Below, piece by piece: positions 54,870 to 63,964 of a DNA stretch of 64,000 bases. This stretch comes from Oscillatoriales cyanobacterium. GTDB taxonomy: Bacteria; Cyanobacteriota; Cyanobacteriia; Cyanobacteriales; Microcoleaceae. The position numbers and the translations under genes are program-made. The first letter of the stretch is position 1. Each line of letters opens with the position of its first letter. Location: positions 1 to 64,000 of the forward strand of contig RDYN01000045.1 of NCBI GenBank assembly GCA_004293365.1, written 5' to 3'. The notes beneath the pieces were generated by a model. It saw only the letters and a list, made by a program, of their open reading frames with translations, did no database searches and was not told where the DNA came from.

Positions 54870-56267
54870 ATGATAGAAGCTATCAAAATTCCCCAAAATC
54901 AAACCACCACATCGGACTGGCGACTAACTCCTGGCTACTTGCATGAAGGCCGATCGGATTTTGAATCGGCACATATTTTGTTAGGTCGTTTCTTAGCAGA
55001 TAGAACCTCAGAAGACCCCTTGGTAGAAAAACAACTATTTGCCAGCGACGGCATTTTTGAGTGGGGACACGCCCAGCCTTTAGAAAAAGTGATTAATTCA
55101 CGGTCAGACTTAGAGTTTTTACTGTTGCATCCCAATTTGTTACGCAACTGTATTACTATCATCGAACCTTGGGAACACGTAGGCGTTAACGCTAAGGGGG
55201 AAGATGTTCGGGCTTCCAAAAATGTCGCCTACATTGCTCAGAAAGTCGCCGATATGGACTCTGTATTACTACCTGTTTGGTCAACAGGAGTCCTCGATCC
55301 AGAAATAGTTGTTCCCGCAATTAACTCTGGTTATGCAGTGGTAGTCGAAGGTGGCGATCCATCAACATACGATCCCTCTACCTGGACAAGTCCGGCGTGT
55401 CCGCGAGAGGATATGTTTGCATTAGTGGAAAAATTATTGCTCTCGCGATCGCCCATCAGTGCCCCCGCAATATTCATTTGTGTAGGACACCAGTTAGCTG
55501 CTGAATGTCACATCCGACTCATCCGTCATGCAGTCAAAGAAGTTTTGGACACGACATCTCTGGATCGCGATCGCTCAGGCATGGCTCTGAGATCGTTGCA
55601 AGAAGTCTGCCAGCGCATCGAAGCAATGGGCAAGACACTCGAAGTCAAAAAGCGTGATGGACGAGTTGTTGCCAAGGGCTGGAATGACGAGCATTTTGCC
55701 GTGACGCGCAATGAATTAAAAGAAGTAGGCGATCGTGTGTTGTTGCCTTATCAGTCTCCAGACGGCGATGCTTTAGGTATTCCTTGGGAAATTATCCATG
55801 CTCATGATGTCACAGCCGACACCCATGAAGGCGTGATTGACACAACAATTCAATATGAGGCAAGAGTATCAATTTCGATGTTTCATTCGGATGAAGTCAA
55901 CGAAGAAGCAATATTGTTTGCAAACTGGGCTTACCGCAGTATTCATGACGCTATTGTTCCCTATCGGCACATCATCGCTGGTAGCTCTCTGAGTTGGTTA
56001 ATACAACTGCCAGACTCCCTTGAAATTCTTTGTTCAACAGCAGAGGAAGATGGTGAAATAGTTACCGAATGTTCAGCAACCTGCATTAACTACAAAGACT
56101 TTGAAACCAAGAAAATTCGACGCTCGTTTACTTGCCAGTTCCATCCAGAACTGCTCTCCGATCTGCGGGCGATCGGTAACAGTGAAGCTCCATCTTATTC
56201 AACTTTGAAAAATGATGATGGTGTCCGCTTATTTGTCAGACTCCTGTATGCGGGAATGCAAGAGTAA
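54870..56267 (+). CDS. Class I glutamine amidotransferase-like protein
   Basis: 465 residues, longer than simple amidotransferases. AIFICVGHQLAAE near 200-212 has the nucleophile elbow C-x-G-H-Q, and CQFHPELLSDL near 415 has the His/Glu pair, so the triad is spread over an unusually long domain. The first ~110 residues are unassigned (LHEGRSDFESAHILL). It could hydrolyse glutamine or act as a gamma-glutamyl hydrolase-like enzyme. A damaged copy of part of its 3' half lies at 58566-58735. ggaaccca precedes the start, a weak RBS. Confidence 0.65.
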   Translation: MIEAIKIPQNQTTTSDWRLTPGYLHEGRSDFESAHILLGRFLADRTSEDPLVEKQLFASDGIFEWGHAQPLEKVINSRSDLEFLLLHPNLLRNCITIIEPWEHVGVNAKGEDVRASKNVAYIAQKVADMDSVLLPVWSTGVLDPEIVVPAINSGYAVVVEGGDPSTYDPSTWTSPACPREDMFALVEKLLLSRSPISAPAIFICVGHQLAAECHIRLIRHAVKEVLDTTSLDRDRSGMALRSLQEVCQRIEAMGKTLEVKKRDGRVVAKGWNDEHFAVTRNELKEVGDRVLLPYQSPDGDALGIPWEIIHAHDVTADTHEGVIDTTIQYEARVSISMFHSDEVNEEAILFANWAYRSIHDAIVPYRHIIAGSSLSWLIQLPDSLEILCSTAEEDGEIVTECSATCINYKDFETKKIRRSFTCQFHPELLSDLRAIGNSEAPSYSTLKNDDGVRLFVRLLYAGMQE

Positions 56268-56323
56268 TGCTATTAGCTTGCGCCACGAAAATGGTGGCGC
56301 AGCTACTACTTTGAGAAGTGAAG

Positions 56324-57313
56324 ATGACAATTGAACTGAAACCATCACAGCAACAGATAGAGCAGACACCAGGTGCGATCGCGCAGGGACTCCAAGGGAG
56401 TATCGGACTAACTTCATTATTTCTCGCAATCCTTGCCTTATCCTTTGCCGCCATCTTCATCAGATTGAGCGAACGGGAACTCGGTCCGGTTGCGACAATA
56501 TTCAATCGCTTCTGGGTAGCCACTGTGATTTTAGGATTGGGGAAGGTGTTCGAGACCTTGAGGGAAAGACACTCCCACGACTCCTTCCTCCAAAAGCAGC
56601 ATTACACAGTCAGCGATTTAGTCTTGTTGCTAGTAATGAGCTGTTTTTTCTCAGGCACATTAATAACCTGGGCTTGGTCACTCACCCAGACAAGTGTGGC
56701 TAACTCTAATCTGCTGCATAACGTAACCCCGCTGTTCACGACTCTGATGGGATGGCTGTTTCTAAATCAATGTTTTGAGGGCAGATTCCTCATTGGCATG
56801 GTAATCGCCATCAGCGGATCGATCTTAATTGGACTGGGTGATTTGCATCTAGCGAGCGATAACTTTACAGGTGACTCACTTGCCATCCTATCTGCCGTCT
56901 TTTCTGCCGCCAATCTGCTAACTGTAGAAAAACTTCGAGCCAAGTTTTCAGCAACAACCATACTCCTGTGGTGTTCCTGCTTCGGGGTCTTGTTAACTTT
57001 CCCCATCGTTCTGCTAACGGAAGATGTACTTTTTCCCTATTCCTGGGCTGGGTGGTTAACAATAATTGCCCAAGCCTTGGTCTGCCAAGTTTTGGGTCAA
57101 AGTCTTCAAGCTTATAACCTCAAAGGATTTTCTTCTGGGTTCGTTGCCGTGTTCTTGCTGCTCGATCCAGTGATTACTGCCATACTTGCCTGGATAATCT
57201 TTGCTGAAAAGTTAAGTCCTCTAAACTGGTTGGCGTTATCTGTAGTTTTGGCAGGCATATACCTGGCAAAGTCTAGCCAAGGAGCCGACAAAGTTACCCC
57301 TTTTGGAAGTTAA
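56324..57313 (+). CDS. EamA family (DMT) transporter
   Basis: 329 residues from ATG at 56324; GTG two codons upstream is equally possible. Ten hydrophobic segments and the two-fold EamA repeat are visible: LFLAILALSFAAIFIRLSER and SVANSNLLHNVTPLFTTLMG in the first half, SLAILSAVFSAANLLTVEKL and LLDPVITAILAWIIFAEKLS in the second. Substrate unknown; such carriers export amino acids or metabolites. It follows the amidotransferase-like gene by 56 bp, so the two may form an operon. Confidence 0.9.
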   Translation: MTIELKPSQQQIEQTPGAIAQGLQGSIGLTSLFLAILALSFAAIFIRLSERELGPVATIFNRFWVATVILGLGKVFETLRERHSHDSFLQKQHYTVSDLVLLLVMSCFFSGTLITWAWSLTQTSVANSNLLHNVTPLFTTLMGWLFLNQCFEGRFLIGMVIAISGSILIGLGDLHLASDNFTGDSLAILSAVFSAANLLTVEKLRAKFSATTILLWCSCFGVLLTFPIVLLTEDVLFPYSWAGWLTIIAQALVCQVLGQSLQAYNLKGFSSGFVAVFLLLDPVITAILAWIIFAEKLSPLNWLALSVVLAGIYLAKSSQGADKVTPFGS

Positions 57314-57363
57314 AAGTCAAAAAATATTTCTTCTTTGTTTAAGTAATGGAGGTTTTTAGTTAG

Positions 57364-58508
57364 ATGGAAATCATTTGGAAACAAATAAAGGAAAAGCTAG
57401 TTGATTCAAACATAACTATTGCAGACATACCCTTGACTAAAATAGTTCTCGTCGTCACTATCATCACGCTCACACAACTGTTGAGAGGATTGTTCTTTTC
57501 GATTGCCATCAAGAGAATCAAGCTTCTTACTAGCGGAACGGAGACCACACTCGACGATGAGTTAGTCGAGATTCTAGAGCAACCATCAGGGTGGCTAATT
57601 TTCATCGCTGGACTTTGGATAGTGCAGGTAATTTTGGCAGAAAATCTCAAGCCTCAAGTGAGCGAGATGCTAGCTAAGATTCTCAGTCTGAGTGCTATTG
57701 TTGCCGTTGCATATATTGTTTACCGCGCCTCTCCACTGTTAGGAGAGATACTGAGAAAACTGACGCTGAACACCAAAACCGAACTAGACGACTTGCTCGT
57801 ACCCTAGGTGCCTCGTCTGTTTCAGACGGTGGCACTCGCTGTTGTAGTGTTAAAAGCGAGTGAATTGTTGTTAGGAGCATCTGCAAATGCGATCGTTGGT
57901 CTATTAGGTGGAGCAGGAATCACGTTCGGTTTATTGCTTAAGGACATTATCTATGACTGGTTCTGTACGATCATTATTTATACAGATAATCTATATCGAC
58001 CTGGTGACTGGGTGATTGTGGAAGGAATAGATGGTAGCGTTCAAGTTTTAGAAATTGGCATCAGAACTACAAAGCTACGTCTAGCAAAATGGGATTCTAT
58101 CAAAAAGATACCCAATTCCAAAATGATTGCGGGAATTGTCGAAAATTGGTCGCAAAATCCAGGCTCAGAAGAGTCATTTTGGATTAATTTAACTCTCAAT
58201 ATTGACAGTATTTAGGCAGAAACAACTGCGATAATTTGTGAGGCTATTCAGAAGCTACCTAGGTTTATAGATTCCTTACATGAAAGATGTTTTGTTTGGC
58301 TAGATAGATTTGAACAGAATGCTCGCATTATAAATGTTCGAGCCTTTAATAACAATCTGGATTTATACTTTGAGCCTGTCAAGAATTGAATTTAGCCATC
58401 TTAGCACTACTGGAAAAAGAGGGTATAGATACCCTGCATGTGGAATTTAGAACATACCTCGAAAGCTATAAGCAGACTTTGGAAAAAACTGGTAAATCAA
58501 TAAATTGA
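57364..58508 (+). pseudogene. MscS-family mechanosensitive channel, two TAGs and a frameshift
   Basis: From ATG at 57364 a single frame runs through TAG at 57805-57807 and TAG at 58213-58215, closes at TGA 58387-58389, and continues in another frame to 58508. The joined protein reads N-terminal helices, then LLGGAGITFGLLLKDIIYDW (the MscS pore helix), NLYRPGDWVIVEGIDGSVQV (the beta domain) and a C-terminal region (LAILALLEKEGIDTLHVEF). All parts are in family order, so this was once a complete gene. The damage makes a functional channel unlikely. Confidence 0.8.
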
Positions 58509-58565
58509 TGTTGCACTTTCCGAGGGGTAATGGATCGCGATAGCTACCCGCGTTGCCAACTGAAG

Positions 58566-58742
58566 TATGGATTTCAATGTTCTATTCGCATGAAGTCAAC
58601 AAAGAAGAAAGAAGCAATCCTGTTTGCGAACTGGGCTTACCGCACTATTCATGACGCCATTGTTCCCTATGGCCACATCATAGCTGGCAGCGCTCTATCA
58701 TTGCCGAGCCAACTGCCAGACTTCAAATATCAATTATTGAAA
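58566..58742 (+). pseudogene. Duplicated fragment of the amidotransferase-like gene
   Basis: The frame reads KKEAILFANWAYRTIHDAIV followed by PYGHIIAGSALSLPSQLPDF. It matches the region around residues 350-393 of the gene at 54870-56267 (NEEAILFANWAYRSIHDAIV, PYRHIIAGSSLSWLIQLPDS). DNA identity is high over about 170 bp, and both ends are cut off. A dispersed repeat (ggatcgcgatagctacccgc) precedes it. Confidence 0.8.
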
Positions 58743-58772
58743 TAAGAATGAAAACAAATATTAATTTACTGC

Positions 58773-59036
58773 GTGTTATTGCCTTTTCAGCTAGTTAAAG
58801 ATTTGGGATGGGGGACAGGCATATTTGTTAGTTTGATTAGTTTTACGTTACTTGGCATTGAAGAAATTGGTCTTGAAATAGAAAACCCGTTTGGTTACGA
58901 TACCAACGACTTGCCTCTTGATGCTATTTGCAACACAATCAAATACGACATTGAAGAGTTTCTCACTTGTAATCCCCACCTCAACTCTAATGCAGATAAA
59001 AATTTCCCCGAAGATGGGTATGATAAACAACTGTAA
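58773..59036 (+). pseudogene. C-terminal fragment of a bestrophin-family protein
   Basis: The 87-codon frame begins LLPFQLVKDLGWGTGIFVSL, continues LISFTLLGIEEIGLEIENPF, then GYDTNDLPLDAICNTIKYDI. This is the conserved end of bestrophin-like (UPF0187) chloride channels, where the full protein has about 300 residues. The N-terminal two thirds are missing, and the upstream DNA is unrelated. It is a truncated relic. Confidence 0.75.
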
Positions 59037-59250
59037 CAATTAATTTGATATCTCGAAGAAAAAAATGAATTTTGAGGTAATATAAATTGGTTAAAACTTA
59101 CGCACAGACTCTACTTGTAGGGTGCTTAGGTTGCACACTACTATAGATAGTGTAATAATAGAAGGAATGCAGCGTAAGTCCGGTTACTTTCATTTAGCGC
59201 AAAAAAATACTTACGTGAGTACATTAAAACTAGGAAGAGGAAAAGATCCA

Positions 59251-59568
59251 ATGAAGTTAGACAAGTTTGTACTAGCACAAAATATGGCATTTCTAATATC
59301 CATTCCACCAGAAACTAATTTGGCGAAATTGTTCTCCTTTTGCTTGGCGACAAAGGCTAGAAAAAATACGGCCGGAACAGACATCTTAAAAATTACCTGT
59401 GAGCTAATGGAAAATCCATCTAATTTGCCTTATTGGACTCAAGACGTGATGGGACTCGATTTAGATTACAGCAGTGAAGAGTGGAAAGCTTTAGGAGAAA
59501 TGGGCATCCAGGATGCAGAGGACTTTATGGCTACCCTGTCGCAAGAGTTGGAAAATTTGAGTTTGTAA
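59251..59568 (+). CDS. Hypothetical protein before the globin gene
   Basis: 105 residues from ATG at 59251, favoured by ggaagaggaaaagatcca just upstream; a longer frame from 59122 would include unlikely coding DNA. Sequence AFLISIPPETNLAKLFSFCL, ATKARKNTAGTDILKITCEL and PYWTQDVMGLDLDYSSEEW suggests a compact soluble protein. No family recognised. Confidence 0.5.
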   Translation: MKLDKFVLAQNMAFLISIPPETNLAKLFSFCLATKARKNTAGTDILKITCELMENPSNLPYWTQDVMGLDLDYSSEEWKALGEMGIQDAEDFMATLSQELENLSL

Positions 59569-59579
59569 TATCTGGCCGT

Positions 59580-59680
59580 GGCGTCAGCAAAGAAACTCTC
59601 CGGTTTTCAACACTCTATCGAAAGCATTCATCAGAGCCGGATAGTTAAAAAACCCTGTCTTTAGACAAGGGAGCGTCAAG
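59580..59680 (+). other. Orphan omega-RNA-like / IS605 right-end remnant
   Basis: The stretch ends in the hairpin ccctgtctttagacaaggg (59653-59671) followed by agcgtcaag, which is the shape of the 3' end of omega-RNAs and IS605 right ends I know from cyanobacteria. A second pairing, TCCGG/CCGGA, lies at 59600-59640. No tnpB remains beside it. It sits 20 bp upstream of the globin start, so it may influence that gene's leader. Confidence 0.4.
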
Positions 59681-59701
59681 TTTCAAGAGAGTCACAAAAA
59701 T

Positions 59702-61621
59702 ATGTCTTTAAATGTTGAACTTTTAGAGCAAAGTTTCGAGAAAATCAAACCTCACGCTGATGAATTTGCGGCTAGCTTCTACGAAAAATTGTTTACAACT
59801 CACCCAGAGTTGAAACCGCTGTTTGCCACAACTGATATGGCAAACCAACAGAAAAAGCTGATTAATGCTCTGGTTTTAGTAGTAGAAAATATCCGTTCTC
59901 CAGAAGCTTTGGAGCCTGTTCTCAACGCCTTGGGAGGCAGACACATCGGTTATGGAGTAATTCCCAAATATTACAGTCGAGTTGGAGACGCACTGCTGAG
60001 TGCTATCGAGCAGTATCTCCAGCAAGATTGGACTCCCGAAGTAAAGCTGGCGTGGACAGATGCCTACAGAGCAATTACTGGTTGGATGTTAAAAGGCGCA
60101 GGCGTAGTTTCTACACCTGAAAAAGTTCAATTAGAAACAGAGAGCATTCCCGATAAAAAGGTGACTATAGCAGCTAATCACAAACTAGAAACCGTTCCCG
60201 CAAAAGAGCAAAGATTAGCCGTAGATGTACTGGAAAGCAGTTTCGAGAAAATCAAACCTCGTGCTGATGAATTGGTCGCTAGCTTCTACAAAAACCTGTT
60301 CATCGCTCACGCCGAATTTAAACCGCTGTTTGCCAATGTCGATTTAGAAAAGCAACAGAAAAAGCTTATAAATGCTTTGGTATTGGTAGTAGAAAATCTC
60401 CGCTCTCCAGAAGCTTTAGTACCAGTTCTCAACGCCTTGGGAGGCAGACAGATCGGTTACGGGGTAATTCCCAAATATTATGGGCCAGTTGGAGACGCAC
60501 TGCTGATGGCTTTTGAGCAGCATCTCCAAGAAGATTGGACTCCCGAAGTAAAGCTGGCGTGGACAGATGCCTACAGAGCTATTACTGGTTTGATTTTAAA
60601 AGGCGCAGGTGCAAATTCTTCACCAAAGATTGTCCCCGATCAAAAAGATGTCACCCACAATCAGCAAAAAGAATCAAAGACACAATTACTGGACGAATCT
60701 AAGCCGATCGCGCCGCCAACCGAGCCACAGAAAAAGCCTTTAGTATCAATTCAGTTGGATGGTGAAATTATTCCAAAAATGCTCTCGAAAATAACTGATA
60801 GTTATCAGCAATTTCAGAGTCGATCATTTCTTCAGCGATTGGGTGAAGTTCTCAAAGGAATTTTAGGAAAATTCATTGATAATTTTTGGACACAACCCGC
60901 CTGGTTAGTTGCTACTGTTTCAGCCGTTCTGTTCATCATAATTTATGTGGGGGCGGATGATAATTATTTGATTGGAGAGATTTTGGAGGGTGCTGATGCT
61001 CTCAGTCTTGTCGTTGCTTTAGTTTTATTCATTAAAGAAGCTCCGGATCGCAGGAAGCAATTTCACTACCAAGCTTGGAGTACGGTTGATGCAGCCCAGG
61101 GCGTAAAAGTTAGCTATGCAAGAATTCTGGCACTCCAAGATTTGAACTCAGATGGTGTTTCTCTGAGAGGTTTGGATTCTCCTGATGCAGAGTTAATAGC
61201 TATTAATTTCTCTAGGGCAAATCTGAGTGCAGCCAATTTGAGTAAGACGGATCTCAGTAATGCAAATTTGAGCCATGCCAACCTCGATAATGCTAACCTC
61301 AGTCAAGCTAAACTTGCGGGTGCTAATCTCAGCCATGCCAAGCTAGGTTTTGCTCGCTTGAGTCAGGTTAATCTCAGTAATGCCAACCTCAGTGACGCTA
61401 ATTTAATTTGTGCGGACTTGAGTAACACAAATATGAGCGGCGTCAATTTGAAGAATGCTAGTTTTAGTGGTGCTAATCTGAATAGTGCCTACCTAAATGG
61501 TGCAAATCTAAAAGGTGCTAAAGTTAGCATTTCTGACCTCAGTGGTGCTTTCCTCGAAGGCGCTGTTATGCCTGATTGCTCGAAGTATAAGTCTCCCGAA
61601 GGTGGGGGCAAAAATAAATAA
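59702..61621 (+). CDS. Tandem-globin, membrane, pentapeptide-repeat fusion protein
   Basis: 639 residues. Two globin domains, at about 1-138 and 175-310, are close copies (LLEQSFEKIKPHADEFAASF and VLESSFEKIKPRADELVASF). Domain 1 has the proximal histidine H81 (GGRHIGYGV); domain 2 has glutamine Q250 at that position (GGRQIGYGV). Two transmembrane helices follow (WLVATVSAVLFIIIYVGA near 403-420, and a second near 435-450). The last ~130 residues are pentapeptide repeats (ANLSAANLSKTDLSNANLSH). A soluble oxygen- or NO-sensing head joined to a membrane and scaffold tail is suggested; the function is unknown. An internal gene duplication gave the two globins. Confidence 0.88.
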   Translation: MSLNVELLEQSFEKIKPHADEFAASFYEKLFTTHPELKPLFATTDMANQQKKLINALVLVVENIRSPEALEPVLNALGGRHIGYGVIPKYYSRVGDALLSAIEQYLQQDWTPEVKLAWTDAYRAITGWMLKGAGVVSTPEKVQLETESIPDKKVTIAANHKLETVPAKEQRLAVDVLESSFEKIKPRADELVASFYKNLFIAHAEFKPLFANVDLEKQQKKLINALVLVVENLRSPEALVPVLNALGGRQIGYGVIPKYYGPVGDALLMAFEQHLQEDWTPEVKLAWTDAYRAITGLILKGAGANSSPKIVPDQKDVTHNQQKESKTQLLDESKPIAPPTEPQKKPLVSIQLDGEIIPKMLSKITDSYQQFQSRSFLQRLGEVLKGILGKFIDNFWTQPAWLVATVSAVLFIIIYVGADDNYLIGEILEGADALSLVVALVLFIKEAPDRRKQFHYQAWSTVDAAQGVKVSYARILALQDLNSDGVSLRGLDSPDAELIAINFSRANLSAANLSKTDLSNANLSHANLDNANLSQAKLAGANLSHAKLGFARLSQVNLSNANLSDANLICADLSNTNMSGVNLKNASFSGANLNSAYLNGANLKGAKVSISDLSGAFLEGAVMPDCSKYKSPEGGGKNK

Positions 61622-61657
61622 ATTGATGCCAGCTTTTTGATGATATTTTTGTCTGCT

Positions 61658-61694
61658 ATTCTACTAAAAGGGTTCGTCACCATTTTAGTAGAAT
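61658..61694 (+). terminator. 12-bp stem-loop after the globin-fusion gene
   Basis: attctactaaaa (61658-61669) and ttttagtagaat (61683-61694) pair exactly around a 13-base loop. It lies 37 bp after the stop and before the cyclase gene. A T-rich arm is present though no separate U-run. Confidence 0.6.
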
Positions 61695-61764
61695 AGCTTT
61701 TGCTTACTGAAATGCGCTCGCCAACTATACTGAGAGATTGCCCTTGAATTATAATTCTTAGGCA

Positions 61765-63960
61765 ATGATAAAAATCAGGGACAATGAGAAAAATAAAACA
61801 AATAATATCAGGAAAATTCCTATGCAATTACTGAATCATTTAAGCATAAAAACCAAACTCACAGTCATGTTGCTGGTAGTCAGCCTTTGCGCTATGCTGG
61901 CGAGCACCTTTATCTGCTCTAGCACTGGTAAATCTATTTTGGCGCAAAAAGTATTCAACCAATTAACCAGCCTTCGGGCTGTGAAAGCTTATCAAATCCA
62001 AGACTATTTTGCAACCCTTAAAAACCACAGCCAAACCCTCAGCGAAGACCTGACAGTAGTCGGCGCCCTACAGGAATTTAAGACGGCTTACAGCGAACTT
62101 GAAAAATCCAAAATACCAGCGAATTTTGACGCAAAAATTGATACCTACTACCGGAAAGAATTTTTAACCAAACTAACGCGCACTAACGAAGGTACACCTG
62201 TTCTGGCAGCCTACACGCCAAAAACAGCCGCTGCCCGTTACTTGCAGTACCACTACATCGCTGCTAATCCCAACCCCGTTGGCAAGAAACTTCTCCTTGA
62301 TACTCCAGGCGACGCCAGCGCTTACAGCCGCGTTCACGCCCGCTACCACCCTATTTTTCGCAATATAGTTGAAAAATATGGTTACTACGATATGTTTTTG
62401 ATCGATCGCGAAGGAACTGTTGTCTACACGGTTTTTAAAGAAGCCGACTTTACCACAAACTTGAGCGACGGCCCCTACAAAGAGAGTAACCTAGCATCTG
62501 CGATCGCCGCAGCACGACAAGCAAAGGGAAAGGGGTATGTGAAAATAGTAGATTTTAAGCCCTACAGCCCTTCCTACGGTGCGCCTGCGGCTTTTATCGC
62601 TACCCCAATCTTTAACGGCTCGGAATTTATTGGTATTTTGGCCCTCCAGTTTCCCGTTGACAAAATTAACAATGTGATGACGGGTAACAACAATTGGAAA
62701 CAAAGTGGTCTGGGCGATTCAGGAGAAACTTATCTGGTTGGGCCGGATTATCTAATGCGCTCTGCATCTCGTTTCCAGATTGAAGACCCAGAAGGTCATG
62801 CAAAAATTCTAGCCTCGATCGGTACCGATCGAAAGACCATCAAGAAAATCAAAGAGTTCAATACTACAATCCTCCTGCAGCAAGTGCAAACAACAGGAGT
62901 GAAGGAAGCGTTGTTTGGGAAACAGGGCACGCAGGCGATCGACGATTATCGTCAGATTCCTGTTTTGAGTTCTTATGCTCCACTAGATATTGATGGATTG
63001 AGGTGGGTAATCTTGGCGGAGATGGATGTTTCGGAAGCCTACGCCTCTATTCACTCGTTTGAAAAAAACATTGTGATTGCGGCTACTTTAATCATCGTGC
63101 TAATCACGGTTGTTGCCATGTGGCTGACCGCAATTTTTGTCAAACCTATCAAGAAGTTAATCGCTAGCGCCCGCCTGGTGGGGGCTGGGGAATTTGACGC
63201 GGTGGTGAAATCGGGTTCAGAAGATGAATTTGGAGACTTAGCTAAATCATTTAACCAAACGATAGGCCGCCTTCGTGCCGAAACTCAACTAATTCAACAG
63301 AAAAATCGCGAAAATGAAGCATTAGTCTTAAGTATATTTAGTCCCGCAATAGCCAAACGCCTCAAACAGGGCGATCGAGCAATTGCCGATCAGATTTCTA
63401 ATGTCTCGGTTTTGTTTTCCGACCTCCATCGATTTACTAAGCTTTCTCAAACCATGTCAGCTCCCGAAGTTGTCGATCTGCTTAATGAACTGGTAACAGC
63501 TTTCGATGAAATGACCGAAAAATACGGTTTGGAGAAGATTAAAACTATTGGTGACGGTTATATGGCTGTATGCGGCCTGAGTATGCCGCGTTTGGATCAT
63601 GACAAACGCACGGTAGATTTTGCTTTGGAAATGCTGGCGTTTGTTCACCGATTTAATTATGAAAACGGCTTGGATCTAGACGTGGAAATCGGGATTAATT
63701 CCGGAGATGTGGTTGCAGGTGTCATTGGCAAAAATAAATTGCTCTACGACGTTTGGGGTGATACCGTAAATATTGCCAATAGCTTGAAGTCGGCTTGTCC
63801 CCCTGGCGCCATCTTTGTGTCTCAAGACATCTGCGATCGCCTGCACGACCTCTACGATTTTGAGCTGGTTGGTGAAATCCAAGAACCTGGTAAAGAAAAG
63901 CTAATCGCTTGGCAAATTAATAAAAGTTCTAAGCTGACTGTAAGTGTTCCTGAGGCATAA
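61765..63960 (+). CDS. Membrane class III adenylate cyclase with Cache-like sensor and HAMP
   Basis: 731 residues; M20 (61822) is an alternative start. A first helix (LTVMLLVVSLCAMLASTFIC), a long extracytoplasmic region (about 65-430, Cache-like: YLVGPDYLMRSASRF, VLSSYAPLDIDGLRWVILAE), a second helix (IVIAATLIIVLITVVAMWLT), HAMP (VKPIKKLIASARLVGAGEF) and a class III cyclase follow. The metal aspartates (LFSDLHRF, TIGDGYM) and the adenine-selecting K in KTIGD and D in YDVWG are present. In the transition-state pair the asparagine (N669) is present, but the arginine four residues later is serine (S673), so catalysis may be weak. It likely senses an external ligand. Confidence 0.88.
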   Translation: MIKIRDNEKNKTNNIRKIPMQLLNHLSIKTKLTVMLLVVSLCAMLASTFICSSTGKSILAQKVFNQLTSLRAVKAYQIQDYFATLKNHSQTLSEDLTVVGALQEFKTAYSELEKSKIPANFDAKIDTYYRKEFLTKLTRTNEGTPVLAAYTPKTAAARYLQYHYIAANPNPVGKKLLLDTPGDASAYSRVHARYHPIFRNIVEKYGYYDMFLIDREGTVVYTVFKEADFTTNLSDGPYKESNLASAIAAARQAKGKGYVKIVDFKPYSPSYGAPAAFIATPIFNGSEFIGILALQFPVDKINNVMTGNNNWKQSGLGDSGETYLVGPDYLMRSASRFQIEDPEGHAKILASIGTDRKTIKKIKEFNTTILLQQVQTTGVKEALFGKQGTQAIDDYRQIPVLSSYAPLDIDGLRWVILAEMDVSEAYASIHSFEKNIVIAATLIIVLITVVAMWLTAIFVKPIKKLIASARLVGAGEFDAVVKSGSEDEFGDLAKSFNQTIGRLRAETQLIQQKNRENEALVLSIFSPAIAKRLKQGDRAIADQISNVSVLFSDLHRFTKLSQTMSAPEVVDLLNELVTAFDEMTEKYGLEKIKTIGDGYMAVCGLSMPRLDHDKRTVDFALEMLAFVHRFNYENGLDLDVEIGINSGDVVAGVIGKNKLLYDVWGDTVNIANSLKSACPPGAIFVSQDICDRLHDLYDFELVGEIQEPGKEKLIAWQINKSSKLTVSVPEA

Positions 63961-63964
63961 GTCT

